Shown here in pieces: positions 27,410 through 36,004 of a DNA stretch of 64,000 nt. A program made the position numbers and the translations under genes. Source of the DNA: Fidelibacterota bacterium (GTDB lineage: Bacteria; Fidelibacterota; UBA8477; JABMPR01); the NCBI GenBank assembly GCA_018673925.1, contig JABHBL010000074.1, positions 1 to 64,000 of the forward strand. The letters are read 5' to 3'. Below the pieces are notes generated by a model. It had not been told where the DNA came from. It saw only the letters and a list, made by a program, of their open reading frames with translations, and searched no databases. Numbering within the stretch: position 1 is the stretch's first letter; every line of letters starts with the position of its first letter.

Positions 27410-28917
27410 AGACTCTGAAACTTTATCTAAGGCTGACCCTATCATTCCTGGCCATCGCTTCAGCGCAGGCAGATTCAGATTCAGAGATCCGGATTGGATC
27501 TAAGAAATTTACTGAGTCTGTGATATTAAGCGAGGTCATTACCCAACACCTTCAAAACAAAGGTTTAACAGCCGCTCATAAGGATCAGTTGGGCGGCACT
27601 CGCCTGCTCTGGAAGGCTCTGCTTCAGGGAGAATTGGACATTTACCCCGATTATACCGGTACGATTATATATGAGATTCTTCAAGGTGAGGGGATTTCAT
27701 CAGATGCAGATATCAAGGCGGCGCTTGCCCGGCAAGGGGTGAGTATGACAGATCCCCTGGGATTTAACAATACCTATGCCCTTGGAGTCACTCCATCAAC
27801 AGCCAGGAAATTTTCGCTGGAGAATATCAGCGATTTACGCCAGCATCCAGGGCTCCGGTTTGGATTTACCAATGAATTTATGGATCGCGAGGATGGCTGG
27901 CCCAGCCTCAGGGATCATTATCAATTGCCCCAAACCACAGTACGCGGCTTAGATCATGATCTAGCATACAAGGGGTTAGAGGCCGGGTCCATTGATCTGA
28001 TTGACCTTTATTCCACGGATGCAGAAATTGCCTATTATCAATTGAATGTTCTAGAAGATGATGCGAGTTATTTTCCTGATTACCGAGCTGTAATACTATA
28101 TCGAACTGATCTAATAGATCGTGACCCGAAAATTCAGTCCTACCTAACACAACTTGGTGGTATCATTTCTGAAACTGAGATGATCAAGATGAATTCTGAT
28201 GTTAAGCTAGATGGTCGTAGTGAGGCTGAAGTGGCTCAGAGTTTCTTGAAGGTCAAATTTAACACGCTCTCTAAGATAGAAGTCTCAACAAGACTGGATA
28301 GATTGATATCCACCACATCGGAACATTTATTTTTGGTCTGTCTGTCTCTGGGAGCTGCCATTCTGGTGGCTATACCTCTGGGTATTTGGGGCGCCAGAAA
28401 TTCTACACTGGGACAGGTTATTCTCAGTAGTGTCGGTATTATCCAGACCATACCTTCACTGGCACTTCTAGTATTTATGATTCCCCTGCTGGGCATCGGT
28501 GGACCACCTGCGCTGGTAGCATTATTTCTATACAGCTTGCTTCCCATTGTACGAAATACTTTGAGTGGCTTGACCGGGCTGCCCATTGATGTGCAGGAAT
28601 CGGCCCATGCACTGGGTCTCCCTGCTTCAGCTCGACTTAGATTAATTGAACTCCCCCTGGCTGCTCGTTCGATTCTGGCAGGCATAAAAACATCTGCTGT
28701 TATTAATGTTGGAACGGCAACCTTAGGTGCCCTGATTGGCGCTGGAGGATATGGCCAACCCATTCTCACAGGCATCAGACTGGATGACACCAGCCTCATT
28801 CTCGAAGGTGCTATCCCGGCTGCTGTTCTGGCCCTTCTCGTTCAATGGAGCTTTGATTTTGTTGAACGTACTTTGCTCTCACCTGGACTCCAAATAAAAC
28901 AGGAATCTAACTCATGA
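27406..28917 (+). CDS. egtU: EgtU-like fused substrate-binding and permease protein
   Basis: A 503-residue fusion. After a signal peptide (to about AQA-D) residues ~25-290 form an OpuCC-like binding domain (IRIGSKKFTESVILSEVI, GELDIYPDYTGTIIYE, GSIDLIDLYSTDAEI). Residues ~310-490 are a permease with about five or six helices and the loop LPIVRNTLSGL...ESAHALGL...ELPLAARSILAGI. Known EgtU proteins, as I recall them, carry the permease first and the binding domain last, so the order here is reversed. Context (EgtB before, EgtD after, 4-base overlaps both sides) supports ergothioneine; choline or betaine remain possible ligands. Confidence 0.82.
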   Translation: MKTLKLYLRLTLSFLAIASAQADSDSEIRIGSKKFTESVILSEVITQHLQNKGLTAAHKDQLGGTRLLWKALLQGELDIYPDYTGTIIYEILQGEGISSDADIKAALARQGVSMTDPLGFNNTYALGVTPSTARKFSLENISDLRQHPGLRFGFTNEFMDREDGWPSLRDHYQLPQTTVRGLDHDLAYKGLEAGSIDLIDLYSTDAEIAYYQLNVLEDDASYFPDYRAVILYRTDLIDRDPKIQSYLTQLGGIISETEMIKMNSDVKLDGRSEAEVAQSFLKVKFNTLSKIEVSTRLDRLISTTSEHLFLVCLSLGAAILVAIPLGIWGARNSTLGQVILSSVGIIQTIPSLALLVFMIPLLGIGGPPALVALFLYSLLPIVRNTLSGLTGLPIDVQESAHALGLPASARLRLIELPLAARSILAGIKTSAVINVGTATLGALIGAGGYGQPILTGIRLDDTSLILEGAIPAAVLALLVQWSFDFVERTLLSPGLQIKQESNS

Positions 28918-29936
28918 CTGAAACACTCCGCACACCCCAGATTATTATGGCTCAGGATCAAATTGAAAATCCAACTATGGCTTTCGCCAAGGACGTACTT
29001 AAGGGATTAAACAATACACCAAAACGTTTATCGTCAGTCTATTTCTATGACGAACGTGGATCCCAGATATTTGAAGATATTTGTGAACTGGAAGAATATT
29101 ATCTCACGCGCAAAGAGACTGAAATCCTCCAGCGATCTGCAGCCGAAATCATCTCAAAACTGCCCCACAATACACACCTCGTTGAATTGGGAAGTGGCAG
29201 CTCAACCAAAACAAGGATATTATTAGAAGCTGCCTTGGAACGCTTTGGAACAACACAATACTCACCTATTGATGTATCAGCTGAAATTCTGACTGATACG
29301 GTAAATGATCTTAACCAGCGATATCCACAACTTCAATTGGAAGCCGTAGCTGGACGCTACGAATTTGGTATGGAGTACATCTTAAAGAACAGCACAACCT
29401 CAAATTGCATTATGTGGTTAGGATCCAGCATTGGGAATCTGACACGGGTTGAAGCAGCTCAATTTTTGAGAGAAGTCCGCAGGAAAATTGGGGATCAGGA
29501 TAGTTTATTATTGGGTATAGATCTCCGCAAGGGACCAGAGATTCTGGAGCCTGCCTATGATGATGCTAAAGGAGTCACTGCAGATTTTAATCTGAATCTG
29601 CTGGATCGCCTCAACAACGAATTGGGGGGTGCTTTTGAGCGCGAGAATTTCCATCACCAAGCCATTTACAATGTAGAAGAGGGACGCATTGAGATGTATT
29701 TGGTTAGCGATATCGATCAGGAAGTTGAAATAGAAAATATTGGAGTCAGTATCTCATTCAAAAAAGATGAGAAGATTTTGACTGAATATTCTTATAAGTA
29801 TTCACACAATGAAATAATTGCTTTAGCTGAAGCCTCTGGCTTTTTTCTGGAGCAGCAATGGTTGGATGATGAAGGCTGGTTCAGCCTAAATTGTTTTAAA
29901 CCCCAAAATAACGCGCCAGAGTTGCGCGCCCTATAA
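28914..29936 (+). CDS. egtD: L-histidine N(alpha)-methyltransferase EgtD
   Basis: A 340-residue SAM-dependent methyltransferase making hercynine from histidine. Signatures are SVYFYDERGSQIFEDICELEEYYLTRKE, the SAM-site ELGSGSSTKTRILLEA, YSPIDVSAEIL, WLGSSIGNL and HQAIYNVEEGRIEMYLVS. It catalyses the first step before EgtB, and its start overlaps the transporter stop (ATGA). EgtA, EgtC and EgtE are not nearby, so the thiol donor and the final C-S lyase step must be supplied from elsewhere or by another enzyme. Confidence 0.95.
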   Translation: MTETLRTPQIIMAQDQIENPTMAFAKDVLKGLNNTPKRLSSVYFYDERGSQIFEDICELEEYYLTRKETEILQRSAAEIISKLPHNTHLVELGSGSSTKTRILLEAALERFGTTQYSPIDVSAEILTDTVNDLNQRYPQLQLEAVAGRYEFGMEYILKNSTTSNCIMWLGSSIGNLTRVEAAQFLREVRRKIGDQDSLLLGIDLRKGPEILEPAYDDAKGVTADFNLNLLDRLNNELGGAFERENFHHQAIYNVEEGRIEMYLVSDIDQEVEIENIGVSISFKKDEKILTEYSYKYSHNEIIALAEASGFFLEQQWLDDEGWFSLNCFKPQNNAPELRAL

Positions 29937-29947
29937 AGGAGCTACAA

Positions 29948-30229
29948 ATGAAAGCCATTTGGAATGACAACGTTATTGCTGAAAGTGACAAAACCGTTGT
30001 CATCGAGGGGAATCATTATTTTCCCGTCAATTCTGTAAACCCGGCATATTTGAGAGATAGTCAGACCCATACCATCTGTCACTGGAAAGGTACTGCAAGC
30101 TATTACCACCTTGAAGTAGAGGGAATGGACAATCGTGATGCCGCATGGTACTACCCCGACCCATCAGATGCCGCTCAACCAATCAAAGACCATATCGCTT
30201 TCTGGAAGGGCGTAGAAGTTCTTCCCTAA
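29948..30229 (+). CDS. DUF427 family protein
   Basis: A 93-residue protein with the DUF427 pattern: KAIWNDNVIAESDKTVVIEGNHYFP, CHWKGTASYYHLEV and AAWYYPDPSDAAQPIKDHIAFWKGVEV. The biochemical role of the family is not established. AAAGGAG lies 7 bases before the start, and the gene is 11 bases after egtD, so it probably ends the ergothioneine operon. Confidence 0.85.
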   Translation: MKAIWNDNVIAESDKTVVIEGNHYFPVNSVNPAYLRDSQTHTICHWKGTASYYHLEVEGMDNRDAAWYYPDPSDAAQPIKDHIAFWKGVEVLP

Positions 30230-30316
30230 GTCCTTTGTAGATTGGATAATACTTGCACAGCTTTCAATCATCCCTAAAATATGAGCACGCTTTAATAATC
30301 GTATAAAGGTCTTTTT

Positions 30317-30356
30317 ATTTTACTCCATCGTTTTTTTTCAATTGATGGAATAAAAT
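30317..30356. repeat. Imperfect inverted repeat before the YtfJ-like gene
   Basis: Arms of 13 bases, ATTTTACTCCATC (30317-30329) and GATGGAATAAAAT (30344-30356), 12 of 13 complementary, with a T-rich 14-base loop. It lies 75 bases upstream of the next gene and may be a regulatory site or RNA hairpin; the T-rich loop does not fit a simple terminator. Confidence 0.5.
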
Positions 30357-30431
30357 TGCAGGATGGTTTTATAAAAGTAGGTATTTGAGAGGTATAATTC
30401 TCAGATCAATTATAAAGAAAAGGAAAGCAGC

Positions 30432-31040
30432 ATGAAAAAGGTATCATTTAGTATTTTGTTTGTTTTGTTAAGCGTTGGCTTGTTTGCAGGTCTCCCGGTT
30501 GGTCAGAATGCTCCCCTCTTAGAAATCTCCGGTGATGATGGTGGTCGAGTTGACGATACAGCCTGGAGCAGTAGTGAATTAGTTGGGAAAGTTTGGGTGG
30601 TTGTCCATGCAGATCCCGATGAAAGCGAAACCAATAATGCCGCTACAGAAGCTTTAAAAGCTGAGGACTATCCTAAAGATGTTTATGGTTCAGTTGCTCT
30701 GATTAATATGGCTGCCACCTGGAAACCAAATTTTGCAATTAACCTGATTCTTGCTGGAAAACAGGAAGACTACCCCAGCACCGTCTACGTGCGTGACAAT
30801 GACAACATGGTTGGTGAAAAATGGGGTCTGGCAGATGACTCAAATAACATGGTCGTTTTTGATCCAACTGGAAAAGTAATTTTTAGTGTGGACGGCCAGG
30901 TCTCTGATGCTGACATTAAAAAGATGATCGCTATGATCAATGTTGAAATTGAATTATTGAGAAATCCACCTCCTACAGAGGAAGTTGATGAAACTATGGA
31001 AACTGAGGAAGCCGCCGAAGAAACAGAGGCGACTGAATAG
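30432..31040 (+). CDS. YtfJ-family thioredoxin-like exported protein with acidic tail
   Basis: A 202-residue protein with a signal peptide (to about FAG-L). The core resembles the YtfJ family: VGQNAPLLEI, WSSSELVGKVWVVVHADPDES, AINMAATWKP-like segment and NNMVVFDPTGKVIFSVDGQVSDADIKKMI. The last ~25 residues are a Glu/Thr-rich acidic tail. No CxxC motif is present, so classical disulfide chemistry is not expected. AAGGAAAG precedes the start. A strong bidirectional terminator follows. Confidence 0.75.
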   Translation: MKKVSFSILFVLLSVGLFAGLPVGQNAPLLEISGDDGGRVDDTAWSSSELVGKVWVVVHADPDESETNNAATEALKAEDYPKDVYGSVALINMAATWKPNFAINLILAGKQEDYPSTVYVRDNDNMVGEKWGLADDSNNMVVFDPTGKVIFSVDGQVSDADIKKMIAMINVEIELLRNPPPTEEVDETMETEEAAEETEATE

Positions 31041-31065
31041 CAATATTCAAGAACGAAGCGTTATA

Positions 31066-31099
31066 AAAAGACCATCCCTTGAGGGGTGGTCTTTTTTTT
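31066..31099. terminator. Bidirectional intrinsic terminator
   Basis: Arms AAAAGACCATCCC and GGGGTGGTCTTTT (one G-T pair) with T-runs usable on both strands, between the convergent YtfJ-like and PLP-enzyme genes. Confidence 0.85.
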
Positions 31100-31104
31100 G
31101 ATCT

Positions 31105-31893
31105 TTACCAGTCAATTCCTGTGGGACAGGTAATCCAAATACACAGTTTGGGAGGTAGATTTTTCTTCGTTTTCAGGTAACTGAATAAAGTGCCCATGAA
31201 AACTGGATCCCAGGTTTGGCCCGTCATCTCATTTACTTCTCTTATTGTGTGAATGCGATTCCTAAGAAGGGGTTTCCAAATCCCTGATGCTTTATTTAGC
31301 CGAAAATATTTCAGGATTCGAATTGCAAGTGGTTGGGTGAGCACACCCGTCACTTCTGGTGTCTGTTTAGAGATAGTTGTAATTAGATCACCCGATGCTA
31401 CAGCAACCACATGATGAAATTCTTCACCAAGCATCCCAATGGTTTCTTTAACCGCAGACTGGGTAGACATATCTGTTCCTAAACTCCCGCCAATTCGCAT
31501 GAAATGATGACCGGACCCAGACCTCCTTTTTTGCCTGTTAAATTCCAGACTCATTGCCCAAAAGGTACCAACTTTCTGGATAATATTCTTGGAGGTATTA
31601 AGTTGGGAAACCATGGCTTTCTCATAACTACCCCCTCCATAGTGGGTTCCATAAAGATAGATCATTACCTCTGGTAAAAGTTTCGCCAGAGTAAAGGCAG
31701 TATGCGAACCGGCATAAGAAAGCAAGTGAATATGCTTCACACCTTCAAGTTCCTGAGCAAAATGCTCAAGCGCTCGTCTTTTCTTGCCCCCACCATCTGG
31801 GAGTAAATCTTCACGAACAAGGGCTACCTCTTGAACATTGAGCCAACGGGCAAGATTGGTGTCAAACTCGATCTGAGTCTTTAGTTTTGTCAT
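31105..31893 (-). CDS. PLP-dependent fold-type II enzyme (ACC deaminase/cysteine desulfhydrase-like)
   Basis: A 262-residue protein resembling the tryptophan-synthase-beta superfamily. LVREDLLPDGGGKKRRALEHF contains the Lys of the GGNKxRKLE-type PLP motif, followed by the phosphate/substrate loop LSYAGSHTAFTLA and the late glycine-rich region AVASGDLITTI. It is shorter than typical members (about 300-340 residues), and several loops are missing, so activity is uncertain. It overlaps the flavoprotein gene by 4 bases on the same strand, suggesting a shared pathway. Confidence 0.6.
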   Translation of the reverse strand: MTKLKTQIEFDTNLARWLNVQEVALVREDLLPDGGGKKRRALEHFAQELEGVKHIHLLSYAGSHTAFTLAKLLPEVMIYLYGTHYGGGSYEKAMVSQLNTSKNIIQKVGTFWAMSLEFNRQKRRSGSGHHFMRIGGSLGTDMSTQSAVKETIGMLGEEFHHVVAVASGDLITTISKQTPEVTGVLTQPLAIRILKYFRLNKASGIWKPLLRNRIHTIREVNEMTGQTWDPVFMGTLFSYLKTKKNLPPKLCIWITCPTGIDW

Positions 31894-32945
31894 CTTGCCA
31901 ATAGTTTGGACAGTCTTGGTGCAACATATTGAGAACCGATCATAAACTTCATGGGGGGTCCAAAGAACATTTCAGTAGAGGGTCCGATAAAGTACAAATC
32001 CCGCATAGAGCTCATGAAGTTTTTATCGATGCGAGGCATGGCCGCTTTCATCTCCAGGCTATCACGCAAATCATCTGCTAGAAAGTTCATGTGATTCAGT
32101 GTGTAATTGTAGCCTGTAGCTGAAATGACATGATCATAAGTGCTCAAGTCAGGCAGGGTTGAGAAGCTATCAATCCCCGTCAATTTTGCTTCATTATCAG
32201 GCGTCATTGTTGTTGCAGAAAAGATTGAAAACATGTACTGGATAAGACTGTGGGGTAGAGTTCGAAACAGTCCGGCACTTTTCACCACCAGATTGAATAT
32301 CCACTTTGGGAGATCCAGAGGCTCCGAGTAAAACCGGGGCGCTTTACGAGCATACCAGTGTACTTCATTTTCATTTTTTTGACAGATCTCCATAGCTTCC
32401 GCTGCAGATTGACCAGCGCCAACAACCAATACCTTTTTGCCCTGGAGGGCTTCGATTTCTTGGGTGTAATAACTATGAATGACGTCTTTGGCACTTGAGA
32501 ATTCAGCAGGAACCTTCAGGTGATGCGCCACACCAGTAGCAATAACAACCTGCTTGGCTTTCAGCGTTTCACCAGATTCCAGCTTTGCTTTAAAATAGTC
32601 GTCCATTTGAGAAAGATTTGTCAGATATTCCGGCTGAATCTCATAAGGAATTTCACCGAGGACCCAATCGATGTATTGGCGATATTCCTTCACATCAATT
32701 CTTTCACTTGGTTTGCCTCTATCAAGACCATTCTGCGTGCGAAAAGTCTGAATAGAGTAAGCACTCTGGGGATGAGCAATTTCTGAAGTCGCCATTTCTG
32801 ATCTTAAAGAGGCTTCACTAAAAGTATGTTCTCTCCAGAGCTCCATGGGCTTACCAATTATTTTGAATTCCTGCCCCATAGCTGACATATAATTGGCAAG
32901 AGACAAACCATAGGGGCCTGCCCCAACAATTAGTACCGGGATCAT
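31890..32945 (-). CDS. FAD-dependent oxidoreductase (flavin monooxygenase-like)
   Basis: A 351-residue two-dinucleotide-binding-domain flavoprotein with N-terminal FAD motif VLIVGAGPYGLSLA, the NADPH motif VLVVGAGQSAAEAME at about residues 180-200, and DHVISATGYNYTLN before the C-terminal helix. It is close to the CzcO/YpdA-like group. The start at ATG 32945 puts the first beta strand at the very N terminus; two ATGs further upstream (32984, 32975) lie inside the preceding gene. Substrate unknown. Confidence 0.75.
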   Translation of the reverse strand: MIPVLIVGAGPYGLSLANYMSAMGQEFKIIGKPMELWREHTFSEASLRSEMATSEIAHPQSAYSIQTFRTQNGLDRGKPSERIDVKEYRQYIDWVLGEIPYEIQPEYLTNLSQMDDYFKAKLESGETLKAKQVVIATGVAHHLKVPAEFSSAKDVIHSYYTQEIEALQGKKVLVVGAGQSAAEAMEICQKNENEVHWYARKAPRFYSEPLDLPKWIFNLVVKSAGLFRTLPHSLIQYMFSIFSATTMTPDNEAKLTGIDSFSTLPDLSTYDHVISATGYNYTLNHMNFLADDLRDSLEMKAAMPRIDKNFMSSMRDLYFIGPSTEMFFGPPMKFMIGSQYVAPRLSKLLAR

Positions 32946-32949
32946 ATGC

Positions 32950-33960
32950 TTACCAGCTCCCAATTTTTCTGCCATGGGTTCCATAAGCCAATCCCATTAT
33001 TACAGGAGCCAGAATAAGTACACCCAGGGTGGCTCGTAGACTCTGGATACCTTCAGAAACGCTATACTTTCCTATAATCATTCCGCCTGAGAGTACATAG
33101 GTCATGATGCCCAATCCCAGGACGATAAATGATACGCTAAACCACTGCCAAATGGTCAATCCAGAAAAATACACTCTGGGAAATTCACCACGCAAAAATT
33201 CTACATTAAAACGCTTGATCCCATACATTCCCATATACATGGCTATCAGCATACCAACGGGGCGTTCATCCCAAAATATGCTTAGTGTTAATATGGTTAG
33301 ATAAATAACCGTGTTGGCTAGAACTGAATACAGTTGGGTCGGGTGTAATCGCTTGCCTCTCAACTCTGGGTTAAAACGTAAAACCTTCGTTTTTGAATCA
33401 AAATAGCGAATTCCTGGTTGATGATGGGAAGTACACTCTTTGCCATGGCAGCAACCATAATTCAGGCATCCCAGACGTCCAAAAGCCTGAGCCAAGGGGA
33501 CACCTAGCGCGAAGGCATCAAGGAGAGCCAGTAGGGCGATGTTGTTAATGGAGGCAAAAGCTGTAATGACAATTAATCCCCCGGTGAGACTGCCCCACAA
33601 TCCAAAACTTACGGTGCGGATATATTCAATAAATGATTTTTCACCGGAGAGCCAGGTCCTTATATCCAAAAGTCTGGTCATGATATAACCGGATATGGGT
33701 GCGACAATAGCTACGGTTATTGCGAGTTGAGCTATCTGGTTGTCCTGGGGCATAATTTGATATGCTCCGAGATAAAAGATGGCATGAAGAACAGCCAATA
33801 AGGTACCGATACCTACAAAGAGACCAAAACCAACCAGAGTAAAGGATTGACCCTGGTACAGAACAACAGGACCATAATCACCGCCCCCACTGAATGCTTT
33901 TTCACCAGATCTTTCAGTATCAGTTAATCCATCTATCATTTCTACACGTTCATTCATCAT
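32950..33960 (-). CDS. Lgt-family membrane protein (prolipoprotein diacylglyceryl transferase-like)
   Basis: A 336-residue polytopic membrane protein with Lgt-family features: AFGRLGCLNYGCCHGKEC, RLHPTQLYSVLAN and the late helix MYGIKRFNVEFLRGE. The canonical Lgt signature with GNFxNxE is replaced by the cysteine-rich GRLGCLNYGCCHG, as in the divergent Lgt paralogues of many bacteria, so lipoprotein modification is not assured. Start ATG 33960 has AAGGA just before it. First of three same-strand genes (Lgt-like, flavoprotein, PLP enzyme), divergent from the TetR gene. Confidence 0.75.
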   Translation of the reverse strand: MMNERVEMIDGLTDTERSGEKAFSGGGDYGPVVLYQGQSFTLVGFGLFVGIGTLLAVLHAIFYLGAYQIMPQDNQIAQLAITVAIVAPISGYIMTRLLDIRTWLSGEKSFIEYIRTVSFGLWGSLTGGLIVITAFASINNIALLALLDAFALGVPLAQAFGRLGCLNYGCCHGKECTSHHQPGIRYFDSKTKVLRFNPELRGKRLHPTQLYSVLANTVIYLTILTLSIFWDERPVGMLIAMYMGMYGIKRFNVEFLRGEFPRVYFSGLTIWQWFSVSFIVLGLGIMTYVLSGGMIIGKYSVSEGIQSLRATLGVLILAPVIMGLAYGTHGRKIGSW

Positions 33961-34080
33961 TTCATCCTTTGAGTTGATCTATAATCATGACTTAATCGAT
34001 CACAATATACTCATCGCAAGGATTTAGTATGTCAGCATAGTTACATTTTACAGAAAGAACATAAAAATGATTTGGAATAA

Positions 34081-34096
34081 ATGAATGATCGTTTAT
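34081..34096. promoter_or_regulatory. Candidate TetR-type operator
   Basis: Near-palindrome ATGAATGATCGTTTAT (12 of 16 positions symmetric), 8 bases before the TetR gene start and within the divergent intergenic region. The TGAATGATCGTTTA core resembles AcrR-type operators. Autoregulation is inference. Confidence 0.4.
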
Positions 34097-34104
34097 TATA
34101 GAAT

Positions 34105-34677
34105 GTGAGAGTAAAAGATGAAAATAAGCAACAAGCAATAATCAGCGCTACCATTGCCCTGGTGAATGAAATTGGCTTTGCCTCCAGTTCAGTGTCTAAA
34201 ATCGCTAAACGAGCTGGCGTTTCACCGGCAACTATTTACATCTACTACAAGAATAAGGATGATTTGCTGGTTTCAACTTATGTAACCATCAAGACCTGTC
34301 TCGGCGATGCTTTGATGGATGATTTTGATGCGTCACTACCAGTTCAGGATGCCTTGATGAACACAGGAGTCAACCTTTTCAATTACATCTCTGACAATTC
34401 AGAGCTCTTCTATTTTACTGAGCAATTTGCCAATTCACCTTACAACGACCTGGTGGATAAAGCAAAAATAGAAGCTGCTTTCCTACCTTTGTTTGATGTA
34501 CTGCGAAAGGGCGTAAACAATAAAATCATCAAGGATGTCCCCTTTGAGCTCATCTTTTCTCACCTATACTACCCGATCTTCGGTTTAGCGAACCCACGTT
34601 TGAACCCGGATTTTAAAGCCACACCAGACAATGTCAGGGCTGTCATGTCCATGGCCTGGGACGCTATCAAACTATGA
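34105..34677 (+). CDS. TetR/AcrR-family transcriptional regulator
   Basis: A 190-residue repressor-type protein with the N-terminal helix-turn-helix IISATIALVNEIGFASSSVSKIAKRAGVSPATIYIYYKNKDDLLVSTY and a helical ligand domain ending in a YcdC/TetR_C-like segment. A TAG at 34099-34101 limits the frame, leaving GTG 34105 as the start. It precedes the metallo-hydrolase and reductase genes on the same strand, which are likely targets. Confidence 0.88.
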   Translation: MRVKDENKQQAIISATIALVNEIGFASSSVSKIAKRAGVSPATIYIYYKNKDDLLVSTYVTIKTCLGDALMDDFDASLPVQDALMNTGVNLFNYISDNSELFYFTEQFANSPYNDLVDKAKIEAAFLPLFDVLRKGVNNKIIKDVPFELIFSHLYYPIFGLANPRLNPDFKATPDNVRAVMSMAWDAIKL

Positions 34678-34720
34678 TTCCCTACAAACCAACAACTACA
34701 ACCCAGCTTCGCTTACCAAG

Positions 34721-34787
34721 CTTCGACGCGGTTATCCGCCACAACACTAGAATCATATCGCGACGAAGTTGAGACGAAGGCGGATAA
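34721..34787. repeat. Overlapping inverted repeats between TetR and the MBL-fold gene
   Basis: Two interleaved inverted repeats: CTTCGACGCG (34721-34730) with CGCGACGAAG (34759-34768), 9 of 10 paired, and a perfect TTATCCGCC (34732-34740) with GGCGGATAA (34779-34787). The pairings cross, so they are alternative structures or a pseudoknot. No T-run follows on either strand, so this is not a terminator; it may be a dispersed palindromic element. Confidence 0.5.
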
Positions 34788-34809
34788 AAAAATTTACAAG
34801 GATAACTGA

Positions 34810-35988
34810 ATGAACATTCGTTTAAATATATCACTAAAGAGACCTGGAAAGATCATCATCGCCTTGATGTTGATCCTTACTGGCTCAATTTTTACCATCA
34901 ACACCGTCTTATCCGCGGCTGAATATGAACAAGGAGATGATCCTTTGAATAAAATCGAAGCCTCCCCTCAATACAAAGAGGGGAAATTTACCAACCCTAA
35001 AACATTGAATATGAACCCTTCCTTTGGTATGATAAAAAAGTATCTCTTTGGGAAAGAACAACGTTCTCCAGAAACAGTCCTACCTCAGGAGCAAATAGAT
35101 CTGAATCTCCTGGAGTCTGTTGATAGTTCTTATCTAAAAGTCACCAATGCAGGACATTCATCCCTCCTGATCCACATGGATGGGTACCGGATTCTCACAG
35201 ATCCAGTTTATGAAGCAAAAATCAGCCCAGTGGGACCCACTCGCTTCAACAAGGAAATCCCCATTGATCCAACACTCCTGAGAGATATCGATGTGGTTGT
35301 CATTTCACACAATCATTATGATCATCTCAACAAGTACTCCATCAAAACCATTCATCCTGAAGTTTCTCGCTTTGTTGTCCCTCTGGGTGTTGGAGCCCAG
35401 CTTGAGAAATGGGGCGTGCCGCGTGAGAAGATTACCGAGCTGGATTGGTGGGATTCCTATGATTTCGATGATAAATTGACCATCACATCAACACCCAGTC
35501 AGCATTTTTCTGGTCGTGGACTCCTGGATCGTGATAAGACCTTATGGACTTCTTATGTGATTGCCACTCTTGATCACAATGTTTACTTCAGCGGTGATTC
35601 AGGATATTTTGATGGTTTTAAAACTATTGGTGAAAAATATGGGCCATTTGACATCGCCTTCATGGAATGTGGAGCCTACAACTTGGAATGGGCTGATGTG
35701 CATATGTTTCCAGAGGAAACGGTTCAAGCATCTCTTGATTTGAAGGCCCATTTCGTGTGGCCCATTCACTGGGGTACCTTTAACCTGGCACTCCATGATT
35801 GGTTTGATCCCATGAAGCGGGTTACTCAGGCTGCTGAAGCTCAAGGAGTAAGACTCTTAACACCTATATTTGGACAGGTCGTTGAGTATCCTGGCAGAAT
35901 GCAAACTGAAAAATGGTGGGCTCCCTATCTCCCCGAAACCACTCCAGAACCACTTGCTGTGTCCACACCACAATTAGAAACACCATAA
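34810..35988 (+). CDS. Metallo-beta-lactamase-fold hydrolase (NAPE-PLD/RomA-like)
   Basis: A 392-residue protein with an N-terminal membrane or signal segment (IIIALMLILTGSIFTINTVL) and a metallo-beta-lactamase fold: NAGHSSLLIHMDGYRILTDP, the zinc motif ISHNHYDHLN at about residue 167, STPSQHFSGRG, YFSGDSGYFDGF and WPIHWGTFNLALHDW. The pattern matches bacterial relatives of N-acyl-phosphatidylethanolamine phospholipase D. It probably hydrolyses a lipid or phosphodiester at the cell envelope. It is followed 16 bases later by a reductase gene. Confidence 0.82.
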   Translation: MNIRLNISLKRPGKIIIALMLILTGSIFTINTVLSAAEYEQGDDPLNKIEASPQYKEGKFTNPKTLNMNPSFGMIKKYLFGKEQRSPETVLPQEQIDLNLLESVDSSYLKVTNAGHSSLLIHMDGYRILTDPVYEAKISPVGPTRFNKEIPIDPTLLRDIDVVVISHNHYDHLNKYSIKTIHPEVSRFVVPLGVGAQLEKWGVPREKITELDWWDSYDFDDKLTITSTPSQHFSGRGLLDRDKTLWTSYVIATLDHNVYFSGDSGYFDGFKTIGEKYGPFDIAFMECGAYNLEWADVHMFPEETVQASLDLKAHFVWPIHWGTFNLALHDWFDPMKRVTQAAEAQGVRLLTPIFGQVVEYPGRMQTEKWWAPYLPETTPEPLAVSTPQLETP

Positions 35989-36004
35989 AGGAGCCTGGGA
36001 AATC

